Position numbers and translations under genes: made by a program. The notes beneath the pieces were generated by a model. That model was not told where the DNA came from, did no database searches, and saw only the letters and a list, made by a program, of their open reading frames with translations. From Pseudonocardia sp. (GTDB lineage: Bacteria; Actinomycetota; Actinomycetes; Mycobacteriales; Pseudonocardiaceae), in the NCBI GenBank assembly GCA_030147065.1, contig JASLAP010000151.1, positions 1 to 8,103 on the forward strand: a stretch of 8,103 bases of DNA. The letters run 5' to 3'. Below, piece by piece: positions 1 to 6,283 of the stretch (position 1 is its first letter; each line of letters begins with the position of its first letter).

Positions 1-1
1 G

Positions 2-558
2 ACCCTAGTGGACCCCTATCGGGACGACCTGCGTCGCCGGCTGGCCGCCGACCCGGACGTGCCGGTCACCCAGCTGCTGGCCGAGATCCGCGAGTTGGGC
101 TACACCGGCAGCGCGAACCTGCTCGTGCGCTACCTCAACCAGGGCCGAGCCGACACCGAGCGCGCCGTCCCGGCGCCGCGGCGGCTGGTGCCGTGGATCA
201 TGACCCGGCCCGCGGGCCTGCCCGAACATGACCGCGCGCACCTCGACGAGCTGCTGGCTGCCTGCCCGCACCTGACGGCGCTCACCGACCGCGTCCGCGC
301 GTTCGCGCGGCTGCTCACCAACCGGCAGGGCGCCGAACTGGAGGGATGGATGCGCACAATCGACGTCGACGAACTGCCCGCTCTGCACGGCTTCGTCCGC
401 GGCCTGCGCAAGGACTTACCCGCCGTGACCGCCGGGCTGACCCTGCCTACAGCAACGGCCCGGCCGAGGGCGTCAACACCAAGGTCAAACTGCTGAAGCG
501 ACAGATGTACGGACGAGCCGGCTTCGCCCTGCTCCGCCGACGGGTCCTGCTCAGCTGA
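2..558 (+). pseudogene. ISL3-family transposase, 3' part, frameshifted
   Basis: This is the C-terminal part of a DDE transposase of the ISL3 family. The reading frame is open at the window edge, so the N-terminus lies outside; the GTG at base 8 is probably internal. Family-typical stretches are the segment with PSPRR/TRP-like sequence (about bases 170-215), the LLAACPHL block (about 250-275) and the terminal NGPAEGVNTKVKLLKRQMYG block followed by FALLRRRVLL. The first two lie in one frame (running to a stop at 496). The last lies in another frame (stop TGA at 556-558), so about 110 bases before the end the frame shifts by one base near 446-448. There the family consensus LPYSNGP would need one more C (CCC TAC instead of CC TAC). 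The gene is therefore either inactive or carries a sequencing error in a short C run. The family call is confident; the exact element name is not known. Confidence 0.85.
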
Positions 559-570
559 CCCGACCACCTC

Positions 571-585
571 TTCTGCGCCAGAGCC
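571..585 (+). repeat. Candidate right inverted repeat of the ISL3-family element
   Basis: Thirteen bases after the transposase stop comes TTCTGCGCCAGAGCC. Its reverse complement begins GGCTCT, the kind of terminus ISL3 elements carry. The left end is outside the window, so the pair cannot be compared. If base 585 is the end of the element, the 8-base target duplication usual for this family would be the bases at 586-593, which are half of a perfect palindrome (585-596). Confidence 0.45.
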
Positions 586-849
586 GAACATGTTCGACCC
601 GGCCAGGCCCACGCCCTCATCGGGAACTCCGGCCATCGTCGAGCGCCCACTGACGATCGATCCCTCATTCGAGTCGTCGGTACCCCCCATCGCGCTACCT
701 GCGAAGAGGGAGTACGGCAGATGGACAGATCGTGGATCGTTGACACCACCGGGGATCTGCCAGCGCTGCAAGCATCAGAGCAAGCGCCTCATCGCCGGAA
801 GGTGCATCGAGAACTGTGCCTATCCCGCTGGCGAGGCACCGGACGGGGC
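586..849. other. Stretch without a recognisable gene between two IS remnants
   Basis: Short open frames cross this stretch on both strands, but none has a recognisable domain, a convincing ribosome binding site or a family-like sequence. It is slightly less GC-rich than the operon. It starts with the 12-base palindrome CGAACATGTTCG (585-596). The stretch is probably old flanking DNA or the worn end of one of the neighbouring insertion sequences. Nothing functional can be supported. Confidence 0.5.
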
Positions 850-1046
850 CAGTTGACCAGCGCTGGAGCGCGCTCGTTCGTTGCGGTCGCCGAGTGGGTC
901 GCTGACCTACCCTTGGAGACCGCGGCAGCTCTCGGGACCGAGCGGCGGCGGCTGTCGGAGTCGACCATCCACCGACTGCTGGGCAGAGTCGACCGGACCC
1001 GATCGACGCCGCCATCCGCGGGTACGTCCAACGGCTGTGCAGCGGC
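850..1046 (+). pseudogene. ISAs1-family transposase scrap (N-terminal region)
   Basis: Frame 1 reads AGARSFVAVAEWVADLP, then a short linker, then SESTIHRLLGRVD. This is the pattern of the DDE_Tnp_1-associated N-terminal region of ISAs1-family transposases (GARS-x-AIAEW, then SEST-x-RR-x-LQR-x-D). The next expected piece, PDAxDAAI, continues as DPIDAAIRGYVQRL in frame 3 from about base 996, so the gene is frameshifted near 991-998. The homology fades by about 1035-1046, where LysR-like sequence begins. The whole catalytic DDE domain is missing. The remnant lies between the ISL3 piece and the broken LysR gene, and its insertion or rearrangement is a likely cause of the loss of the LysR N-terminus. 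The family call rests on pattern recognition of about 60 residues. Confidence 0.65.
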
Positions 1047-1060
1047 GTGGCCCTGGTCGG

Positions 1061-1725
1061 GCGCCGCCGCGGGTTGCGGAGGGCGCGGTCGGCCGTGTCA
1101 CGGTCGGCTTCGTCCCGTCGGCCGCGAACGGGTGCCTGCCGAATCTGCTGCGTGCCCACCGCACGACGTACCCGGAGGTCGACCTCGCGCTGCGCGAGCT
1201 GGGACCGGACGCCCTGCTGCGCGGGCTGCAAGATCGTTCGCTCGACGTCGCGCTGCTCCGCCTTCCCGTGACCGACCCCGACCTCACCACGATCCCGGTC
1301 GCGACGGAGGAGTTGCTGCTCGCGCTGCCCGCAGGCCATCCCGCCGCGGCCACGGCTGACGTCATGCTCGCCGACGTAGCCGACCAGCCCTTCATCCTGC
1401 CGGAGCAGCACGACGTATCCGGCCTGCACGCCGAGGTCACCGGGCTGTTCGCCGGCGCCGGACTGGCGCCGCGCGTCGCCCAGCAGGGGTGTGCCTGATG
1501 CAGATGGCGGTGGGTCTGGTGGCCGCGGGGATCGGGCTCGCCGTCGTGCCCTCGTCGGTGGCGGCCCTGCACCGCGAGGGCGTGATCCTGCGCGAGCTGC
1601 GGGGACGGCGACGTGCGGTCACGCTCGCTGCGGTCCACCTGCGGGAGACGGCGTCGCCGCTGCTCGCCGGGTTCCTCCGGTGTCTGCCGGAGGCGAGGCC
1701 CGGTTCCCCGCACCGATCCGGGTGA
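1061..1725 (+). pseudogene. LysR-type regulator, effector domain only, frameshifted
   Basis: From about base 1070 the frame reads RVAEGAVGRVTVGFVPSA, then an LLRAHRTTYPEVDL segment, the typical entry into the LysR substrate-binding domain. The fold continues through DVALLRLPV, a LLLALPAGHP strand and a QPFILP segment, and stops at 1496-1498. The C-terminal half (MAVGLVAAGIGLAVVPSS, ending at TGA 1723-1725) lies in another frame. One base therefore seems lost near 1487-1497. The winged-helix DNA-binding N-terminus, about 90 residues in this family, is absent; ISAs1-like sequence sits in its place. The protein cannot be a working DNA-binding regulator. It faces the AraC gene tail to tail with only 36 bases between the stops. 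It may once have regulated an aromatic pathway, since similar effector domains occur in CatR/BenM-type proteins, but that is a guess. Confidence 0.8.
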
Positions 1726-1761
1726 CGGGCGGACCCGAACCCGGCGGCGCTGCGGGAGAAG

Positions 1762-2739
1762 TCAGGCACCTCCGCGGGGCCGGGCCCTTCCGGGCGTGCT
1801 TCGACCGGCCGCGGTGCGCCTCAGCCGGCTGGGCGCCTGCCCGAACCGGTCGACGAACACCCGGCTGAAGTGGGCGGCGCTGCTGAACCCCCAGCGGCGC
1901 GCGATCTCGCCGACCTCCTCCGTCGCGTGCGCGGGGTCGACGAGGTCGCGCGCGGCCCCGTCGAGCCGCTCGTTCCGGACGTAGGCGCCGACCGACAGCC
2001 CGCGTCGGGAGAACGACGCGTGCAGGTGGCGCAGGGAGACGTTCAGCGCGGCCGCGATCCGGGCCGGGCCCAGGTCCGGCTCGTGCAGGTGGAGTGTGAC
2101 GTGCTCGGTGGCCCGGGCGAAGGTGTCGGGGTGACCCCGCGACCGGGGGCCAGGCAGGCCCCCCGGCAGCGAGCCGATCATGTGGAGCAGGGCGGACTCC
2201 AGCGCTCCTCCGACATGGTGTGCGGCCGGGCGCGACTGCCAGTCGACGACCGCTCGCAGGAACGGGGGAAGGAGCTGCGACGACGCCGACTCCACAGCGA
2301 CGGGGACAGCCCGCTCCGCCAGGGACTCGCGCAGCAGCCGCGCGCAGGTGCCGGGGACGAGGACGTGGATCAGGTCGAAGTCCGCCGGCGCCGACAGACG
2401 GTAGGCGTGCGAGGAGGAGTACCAGACCAGGCCCCCGTCACCCACCTCGCCGCCCGCGTCGTCCTGCTCGACGACGAGCCGCCCGCGCAGGACCATGGTG
2501 AGCTGCAGGACCGTCGGGTCGTCGGCCCGGATCAATGTGGCCGGCCGCTCGACCGTCGAGCGGACACCCGACACCCGGATTGTGTGGATCCCCGCGCCGT
2601 CCCGCTTCACCACGAGCCCCCGGGTCGGGGCGGTGTCGGCATTCACGACCATCGGGTGGATCAGCCGGCAGGCGGCGTGGCGCCACGCGTCGAGCCGCAT
2701 CTCGGGAGGGATCCCGCGGATGTCGAATGCGAGGCTCAC
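1762..2739 (-). CDS. AraC-family transcriptional regulator
   Basis: The predicted protein of 325 residues has an N-terminal ligand-binding domain of the AraC_binding_2 type (about residues 8-180; opening with RGIPPEMRLDAWRHA) and a C-terminal AraC/XylS double helix-turn-helix (about 205-312). The first helix-turn-helix is around ARIAAALNVSLRHLHASFSR. The second is around VGEIARRWGFSSAAHFSRVF, followed by the family's FGQAPSRLR end. The GTG at 2739-2737 was chosen as start because GGTGGAG (2752-2746) sits 6 bases ahead of it. An in-frame GTG at 2751 is an alternative. The frame stays open to 3177, but that extension is arginine/proline-rich and would overlap the P450. The gene diverges from the P450 operon, the usual layout for a local activator; ThcR, which controls a Rhodococcus P450 system, is a known parallel. 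Its effector is unknown, probably the aromatic substrate or an intermediate. Confidence 0.88.
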   Translation of the reverse strand: MSLAFDIRGIPPEMRLDAWRHAACRLIHPMVVNADTAPTRGLVVKRDGAGIHTIRVSGVRSTVERPATLIRADDPTVLQLTMVLRGRLVVEQDDAGGEVGDGGLVWYSSSHAYRLSAPADFDLIHVLVPGTCARLLRESLAERAVPVAVESASSQLLPPFLRAVVDWQSRPAAHHVGGALESALLHMIGSLPGGLPGPRSRGHPDTFARATEHVTLHLHEPDLGPARIAAALNVSLRHLHASFSRRGLSVGAYVRNERLDGAARDLVDPAHATEEVGEIARRWGFSSAAHFSRVFVDRFGQAPSRLRRTAAGRSTPGRARPRGGA

Positions 2740-2804
2740 GAGCCGCTCCACCCGCCTGTCGCGACGACGTCGTCCCGGAGCGTCCGTGCCCCGGGCACCG
2801 ACAG

Positions 2805-2830
2805 CGTAGCGGCGGACGGGACCGTAGCGG
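2805..2830 (+). repeat. Direct repeat CGTAGCGG, candidate AraC-type operator
   Basis: CGTAGCGG occurs at 2805-2812 and again at 2823-2830, an 18-base start-to-start distance. AraC/XylS proteins commonly bind directly repeated half-sites spaced about two helical turns apart (near 21 bases). This is somewhat shorter, so the match is only suggestive. It lies nearer to the regulator start than to the P450 start. Confidence 0.3.
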
Positions 2831-2910
2831 GCGCGTCGGCTTGACCGCCCGTGCATGATCCGCCCCCGCTTGCCCGACCGTGCAGGAAACGAGCCGGCCC
2901 CCTGGGCCAC

Positions 2911-2934
2911 CAAGGGGTGGTGCCCGCACCCTTG
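2911..2934 (+). repeat. Imperfect inverted repeat upstream of the P450
   Basis: CAAGGGGTG (2911-2919) faces CACCCTTG (2927-2934), its reverse complement except for one extra G. A shorter perfect pair, GGTGC/GCACC (2919-2923 and 2926-2930), is nested inside. It lies about 40 bases before the P450 ATG. It could be an operator dyad or, if transcribed, a leader hairpin. Chance occurrence in GC-rich DNA is possible. Confidence 0.3.
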
Positions 2935-2972
2935 TCCGACGACCATGTGGTCCACTTCACTGGGAGCGGCAA

Positions 2973-4226
2973 ATGACGCAGACGCGGTGCCCCCACCTCG
3001 ACGGCTACGCGCCGTTGACCGCCGATCAGCTCGCGAACCCCTTCGCGATGTGGCAGGCGGCACGCGACTCCTGCCCGGTGTTCTTCGTCCCCCAGTTCGG
3101 GGTCTGGACGGCGACCCGGTACGAGGACGTCGTCTCGATCCTCGAGGATCCGGTGACCTTCGCCAACGGCGGGACACTGGGCGGACGCCAGGTGCCCTCG
3201 CAGTACCGCGAGGCCTTCCCCGACGGCGTGTGGAGCAACTCGGCCCTGATCAACCGGGACGGCGACAACCACAAGAAGGCCAAGGTCCTCGCCCAGCGCG
3301 CCTTCATCCCGAGCCGGGTGAACCGGATGAGACCGGCGATGGAGAGCCTCGCCGACGAGCTACTCGACCCCCTGGTCGCCCGCGGCCACGGCGACCTGAT
3401 GACCGAGTACGCGAGCCCCTTCACGATCGGGACCATCACGCGGGCGCTGGGTCTGCCCGGCTCCGACGCCGCCCTCATCCATCAGGTGACCGAGGACGCG
3501 CTGGTCATCCTGACCCCCGGCGACGCCGAGGCCACCGACGACGACTCCGCGTTCACCCCCGACCAGCTCGAGCGGTTCGACCGGGTGGTCCGGTTCCACG
3601 AGTACCTGAACCAGGTGATCGCGGAGAAGCGCGAGTCCCCGGACCAGGGCGTCATCAGCGCACTCACCCACGCCGAGATCGACGGGGCGCGCCTGTCCGA
3701 CGAGGACATCAGGGGGATGGTGCTGGAGCAGCTGGTCGCCGGCAACGACACGGCGGCCAACGCCATCGCCCACGCGGTGTACTACCTCAGCGGCACCCCG
3801 CTCTGGGACTCGGTCGCTGCCGACCCCGAGCTCATCCCCCGGGTGGTCGAGGAGGTCGTGCGCCGGCACAGCCCGAGCAAGGGGCTCTTCCGCAGGGCCA
3901 CCCGGGACGTCGAGATCGGCGGCGCGCAGATCCCCCGCGGCGACCTCATCCACGTCCTGTGGGGCTCGGCGAACACCGACGAGCGGCAGTTTCCCGAGCC
4001 GCTGGCCCTCACGCTCGACCGGGAGAACATCGACACGCACGTCGGCTTCGGCCGCGGCGAGCACCGCTGCCTCGGGGCCGTGCTCGCCCGGCTGGAGTGC
4101 CGGATCGGCATCGAGGCGGTGTTCCGCCGGCTGGGTCCGGTCACCGTGACCGAACCGCGGCCCCTGCGCTACGCACCGGCGCTGACCAACGTGTCGCTGA
4201 TGGGCCTGCAGGTCAGCTGGGCCTGA
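2973..4226 (+). CDS. Cytochrome P450 monooxygenase
   Basis: A soluble bacterial P450 of 417 residues, normal length for the class, with no membrane anchor. The oxygen-activating I-helix reads AGNDT (256-260), with the Asp259-Thr260 acid/alcohol pair intact. The K-helix ExxR is EVVR (294-297). The haem loop is FGRGEHRCLG (359-368), with Cys366 as the proximal ligand. All catalytic landmarks are present. The start ATG has GGGAG 6 bases upstream (2962-2966); an in-frame upstream extension to 2880 would run through the promoter region. It is the first gene of the operon and is followed after 34 bases by its probable NAD(P)H reductase. Given the ring-cleavage and maleylacetate genes downstream, it most likely hydroxylates or O-dealkylates an aromatic compound to yield a hydroquinone. 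The substrate and CYP family number cannot be read from the sequence. It does not resemble GcoA (CYP255A) in the regions I can recall. Confidence 0.95.
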   Translation: MTQTRCPHLDGYAPLTADQLANPFAMWQAARDSCPVFFVPQFGVWTATRYEDVVSILEDPVTFANGGTLGGRQVPSQYREAFPDGVWSNSALINRDGDNHKKAKVLAQRAFIPSRVNRMRPAMESLADELLDPLVARGHGDLMTEYASPFTIGTITRALGLPGSDAALIHQVTEDALVILTPGDAEATDDDSAFTPDQLERFDRVVRFHEYLNQVIAEKRESPDQGVISALTHAEIDGARLSDEDIRGMVLEQLVAGNDTAANAIAHAVYYLSGTPLWDSVAADPELIPRVVEEVVRRHSPSKGLFRRATRDVEIGGAQIPRGDLIHVLWGSANTDERQFPEPLALTLDRENIDTHVGFGRGEHRCLGAVLARLECRIGIEAVFRRLGPVTVTEPRPLRYAPALTNVSLMGLQVSWA

Positions 4227-4249
4227 CGCGACCCGCACCACCCGTCTTC

Positions 4250-4255
4250 AGGAGG
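4250..4255 (+). promoter_or_regulatory. Strong ribosome binding site that fixes a TTG start
   Basis: A perfect AGGAGG lies 5 bases before TTG at 4261. No ATG or GTG is available at a comparable distance. This supports the rare TTG as the start of the reductase, with the strong site perhaps compensating for the weak codon. Confidence 0.8.
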
Positions 4256-4260
4256 ACCGC

Positions 4261-5223
4261 TTGCACAGCACGCACGACGAGGTCGACCTCCGGTTGGAGG
4301 TGAGCCGCCGCGAGGAGGTCGCCGAGGGCGTCGTCACGCTTGAGCTGCGCGACCCGGCCGGGGCCGTACTGCCGGCCTGGTTGCCGGGCGCGCACGTTGA
4401 TCTGCGGCTCGGGCCCGAGCTGGTCCGGCAGTACTCCCTGTGCGGGGACCCGGCCGACGTCCACGTCTGGCGGGTCGCGGTGCTACGCGAGCGCGAGAGC
4501 CGGGGCGGGTCCCAGTACGTGCACGAGACGGTGCGGGAGCATGACCTGATCGACGTCCGGGGCCCCCGCAACCACTTCCCGCTGGTGCCCTCGCCGCGGT
4601 ACCTGTTCGTCGCCGGCGGGATCGGCATCACGCCGATCCTGCCGATGATCGCGGCCGCCACGGCCGCCGGTGCGGAGTGGGAACTGCACTACGGCGGGCG
4701 CACCCGCGCCTCCATGGCCTTCCGCACGCAGCTGTGCGGTGGCCACGGCGACCGCGTCCGGGTGCACCCGCAGGACGAGGCGGGCCTGCTCGACCTCGCC
4801 ACGATCCTCGGCACCCCGGCACGGGACACGCTCGTCTACTGCTGCGGCCCGGAGCCGCTGCTGCTGGCCGTGGAGGACCACTGTGCGGGCTGGCCCGCCG
4901 ACGCCCTGCACGTCGAGCGCTTCGCGCCGAAGGAGCAGGGCGAACCCGTTCGGCACGAGTCGTTCGAGGTGGAGCTCGCCCGGAGCGGCCGCACGCTGAC
5001 CGTGCCCACCGACCGGTCGATCCTCGAGGTCGTCGTGGCGGCGGGGATCCCGGTCGAGTCCTCCTGCCAGGAGGGCACGTGCGGCACCTGCGAGACGCCC
5101 GTGCTCGCCGGGCAGGTGGACCACCGCGACAGCCTCCTCAGCCCGGACGAGCAGGCCCTGAACGACACGATGTTCCTATGCGTCTCCCGGGCCGCATGCC
5201 CGCGGCTCGTCCTGGATCTCTGA
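4261..5223 (+). CDS. Flavin / 2Fe-2S oxygenase reductase (phthalate dioxygenase reductase type)
   Basis: The 320-residue protein passes electrons from NAD(P)H through a flavin and a plant-type 2Fe-2S cluster, here presumably to the neighbouring P450. The domain order is flavin-binding beta-barrel (about 8-105; flavin motif RQYSL at 56-60), nucleotide-binding domain (about 108-225; GGIGITP at 119-125 and CGPEP at 195-199), then C-terminal ferredoxin domain (about 235-320). The cluster cysteines are Cys269, Cys274, Cys277 and Cys307 (C-x4-C-x2-C-x29-C). This order is that of phthalate dioxygenase reductase and VanB. It is the reverse of GcoB, whose ferredoxin domain is N-terminal. The start is TTG, backed by AGGAGG. 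Such reductases usually serve Rieske oxygenases, and no Rieske protein is in the window. The same module is fused to the P450 in CYP116B enzymes, which supports the pairing. Whether FMN or FAD is bound cannot be told. Confidence 0.92.
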   Translation: MHSTHDEVDLRLEVSRREEVAEGVVTLELRDPAGAVLPAWLPGAHVDLRLGPELVRQYSLCGDPADVHVWRVAVLRERESRGGSQYVHETVREHDLIDVRGPRNHFPLVPSPRYLFVAGGIGITPILPMIAAATAAGAEWELHYGGRTRASMAFRTQLCGGHGDRVRVHPQDEAGLLDLATILGTPARDTLVYCCGPEPLLLAVEDHCAGWPADALHVERFAPKEQGEPVRHESFEVELARSGRTLTVPTDRSILEVVVAAGIPVESSCQEGTCGTCETPVLAGQVDHRDSLLSPDEQALNDTMFLCVSRAACPRLVLDL

Positions 5224-5233
5224 CCGCAACCCT

Positions 5234-5265
5234 CCGACGCCGTCGGGCTCGCCCGGGCACCGGGC
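5234..5265 (+). other. Two tandem GC hairpins between reductase and dioxygenase genes
   Basis: The longest gap inside the operon (65 bases) holds two adjacent inverted repeats. CCGAC/GTCGG spans 5234-5246 with a 3-base loop. GCCCGG/CCGGGC spans 5251-5265 with loop GCA. No T-tract follows, so neither is a classical intrinsic terminator. They could slow or partly stop transcription, or protect an mRNA end and so set separate levels of the upstream oxygenase pair and the downstream catabolic genes. In GC-rich DNA such stems also arise by chance. Confidence 0.35.
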
Positions 5266-5288
5266 AGATCCGAGAAAGGAAGCCAGCC

Positions 5289-6248
5289 ATGACCTACATC
5301 CAGGGGTCGCACCACGTGACCCTGTCCGTGGGGCACGCCCAGGAGGACGTGGACTTCCACACCGAGATCCTCGGTATGCGGTTCATCAAGAAGACGGTGC
5401 TCTACGACGGCGCCACCCCGATCTATCACCTCTACTACTCGAACGCCGCCGGTGAGCCCTCGAGCGTCGTCACCACGTTCCCGTGGGCGCAGGCGGGCGT
5501 GTACGGCAAGCGGGGCACCAACCAGGCCCGGGAGGTCCTGCTGTCGGTCCCCGAGGACTCGTTGGACTTCTGGCACACGCGACTGTCGGAGCACGACGTC
5601 GCCGTGTCCAATGCCGAGGTCTTCGGCCGGCGCAGGCTGACGTTCGAGCACCCGTGCGGGATTGAGTACGCGATGGTGGGCAACTCCGACGACCCGCGCG
5701 TGGGCCACACGGGTCACGGGGTCCCGCAGGAGTATGCGATCCACGGCATCCACGGCACCGCCATCCACGTCCACACCCCGGAACGCTCGGTGGAGTTCGC
5801 CGACCGCGTGTTCTTCTCCCAGGGCACCCTCGTCGAGGACGGCGACCGGGCGGCGTTCCAGGTCGGCTACGACAAGCACGGCAACCACGTCGAGCTGGTC
5901 GCCAACCGCACCGACGACCAGGGCACCTGGTCCTACGGCGCCGGTACCTACCACCACTTCGCGTGGAACCTGGACAACCTGGAGAACCAGCAGCTGGCGA
6001 AGTTCGAAATCGAGGGTGCCGGATACACCGACATCTCCGAGCTCAAGGACCGCACCTACTTCAAGTCGGTCTACTGCCGGATGCCCGGCGGGGCGCTGTT
6101 CGAGCTGGCGGTCACCCACGCCGAGGGCGGCTGGGACTGCGACGAGTCCCCCGAGGAGCTGGGGCGGCACTTCATGCTGCCCCCGCAGTTCGAGCACAAG
6201 CGGGCCGAGATCATGGCCCAGCTCGAGCCGATCGAGATCGACGACTGA
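5289..6248 (+). CDS. VOC-fold ring-cleaving dioxygenase, PcpA/LinE/MhqO type (hydroquinone 1,2-dioxygenase)
   Basis: A 319-residue, two-domain vicinal-oxygen-chelate protein. From memory it aligns over its full length with PcpA (2,6-dichlorohydroquinone 1,2-dioxygenase): SHHVTLSVG near the start, TVLYDGATPIYHLYY (36-50), a TTFP segment (62-65), YHHFAW (221-226), IEGAGYTDISE (241-251) and MPGGALFE (265-272). The Fe(II) ligands of PcpA (His11, His227, Glu276) correspond to His9, His223 and Glu272 here, in order and spacing. The family opens para-diphenols between a hydroxylated carbon and its substituted or unsubstituted neighbour, unlike catechol enzymes. The ATG is preceded by AGGAAG with 6 bases spacing. 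The gene sits between the P450 pair and the maleylacetate reductase, as expected for the ring-opening step. Plain, chloro-, methyl- and methoxy-hydroquinones are all conceivable substrates. The cytosolic family is oxygen-sensitive and needs Fe(II). Confidence 0.92.
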   Translation: MTYIQGSHHVTLSVGHAQEDVDFHTEILGMRFIKKTVLYDGATPIYHLYYSNAAGEPSSVVTTFPWAQAGVYGKRGTNQAREVLLSVPEDSLDFWHTRLSEHDVAVSNAEVFGRRRLTFEHPCGIEYAMVGNSDDPRVGHTGHGVPQEYAIHGIHGTAIHVHTPERSVEFADRVFFSQGTLVEDGDRAAFQVGYDKHGNHVELVANRTDDQGTWSYGAGTYHHFAWNLDNLENQQLAKFEIEGAGYTDISELKDRTYFKSVYCRMPGGALFELAVTHAEGGWDCDESPEELGRHFMLPPQFEHKRAEIMAQLEPIEIDD

Positions 6249-6283
6249 GCAGCCCGCACCACCACAGGAACGGACTGCGCGAG

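Larger units (their letters stand above)
2740..2972. promoter_or_regulatory. Divergent control region between araC-type gene and P450 operon
   Basis: These 233 bases carry no gene and must hold the promoters of both the regulator (leftward) and the operon (rightward). No convincing -35/-10 pair was found on either strand. TTGACC at 2841-2846 has no suitable -10 at 16-19 bases. Structural signals seen are a direct repeat of CGTAGCGG (2805-2830), an imperfect inverted repeat (2911-2934) and a short inverted repeat GACCA-TG-TGGTC (2941-2952), the last two close to the P450 start. The P450 ribosome binding site GGGAG lies at 2962-2966. Confidence 0.7.

Noticed and set aside
585..596. SOS box (LexA site) from the palindrome CGAACATGTTCG
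   Set aside because: The actinobacterial and Bacillus LexA sites need CGAAC and GTTCG separated by 4 bases. Here they are separated by 2, and no gene follows.
1718..1737. Terminator between the LysR remnant and the AraC gene (CCGGGT ... ACCCG)
   Set aside because: A 5-base stem with a 9-base loop and no T-tract; too weak to call in this base composition.
2841..2864. Sigma70-type promoter starting with TTGACC for the P450 operon
   Set aside because: No -10-like hexamer lies 16-19 bases downstream; the only TA/AT-containing candidate (near 2854) is far too close.
2740..3177. N-terminal extension of the AraC protein up to 3177
   Set aside because: The extension is Arg/Pro/Gly-rich, overlaps the start of the P450 and the promoter region, and the GTG at 2739 has a good ribosome site and gives a normal family length.
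2973..4226. Identity of the P450 as the guaiacol O-demethylase GcoA
   Set aside because: The sequence around the substrate-recognition and haem regions does not match GcoA as I recall it, and the partner reductase has the opposite domain order to GcoB.
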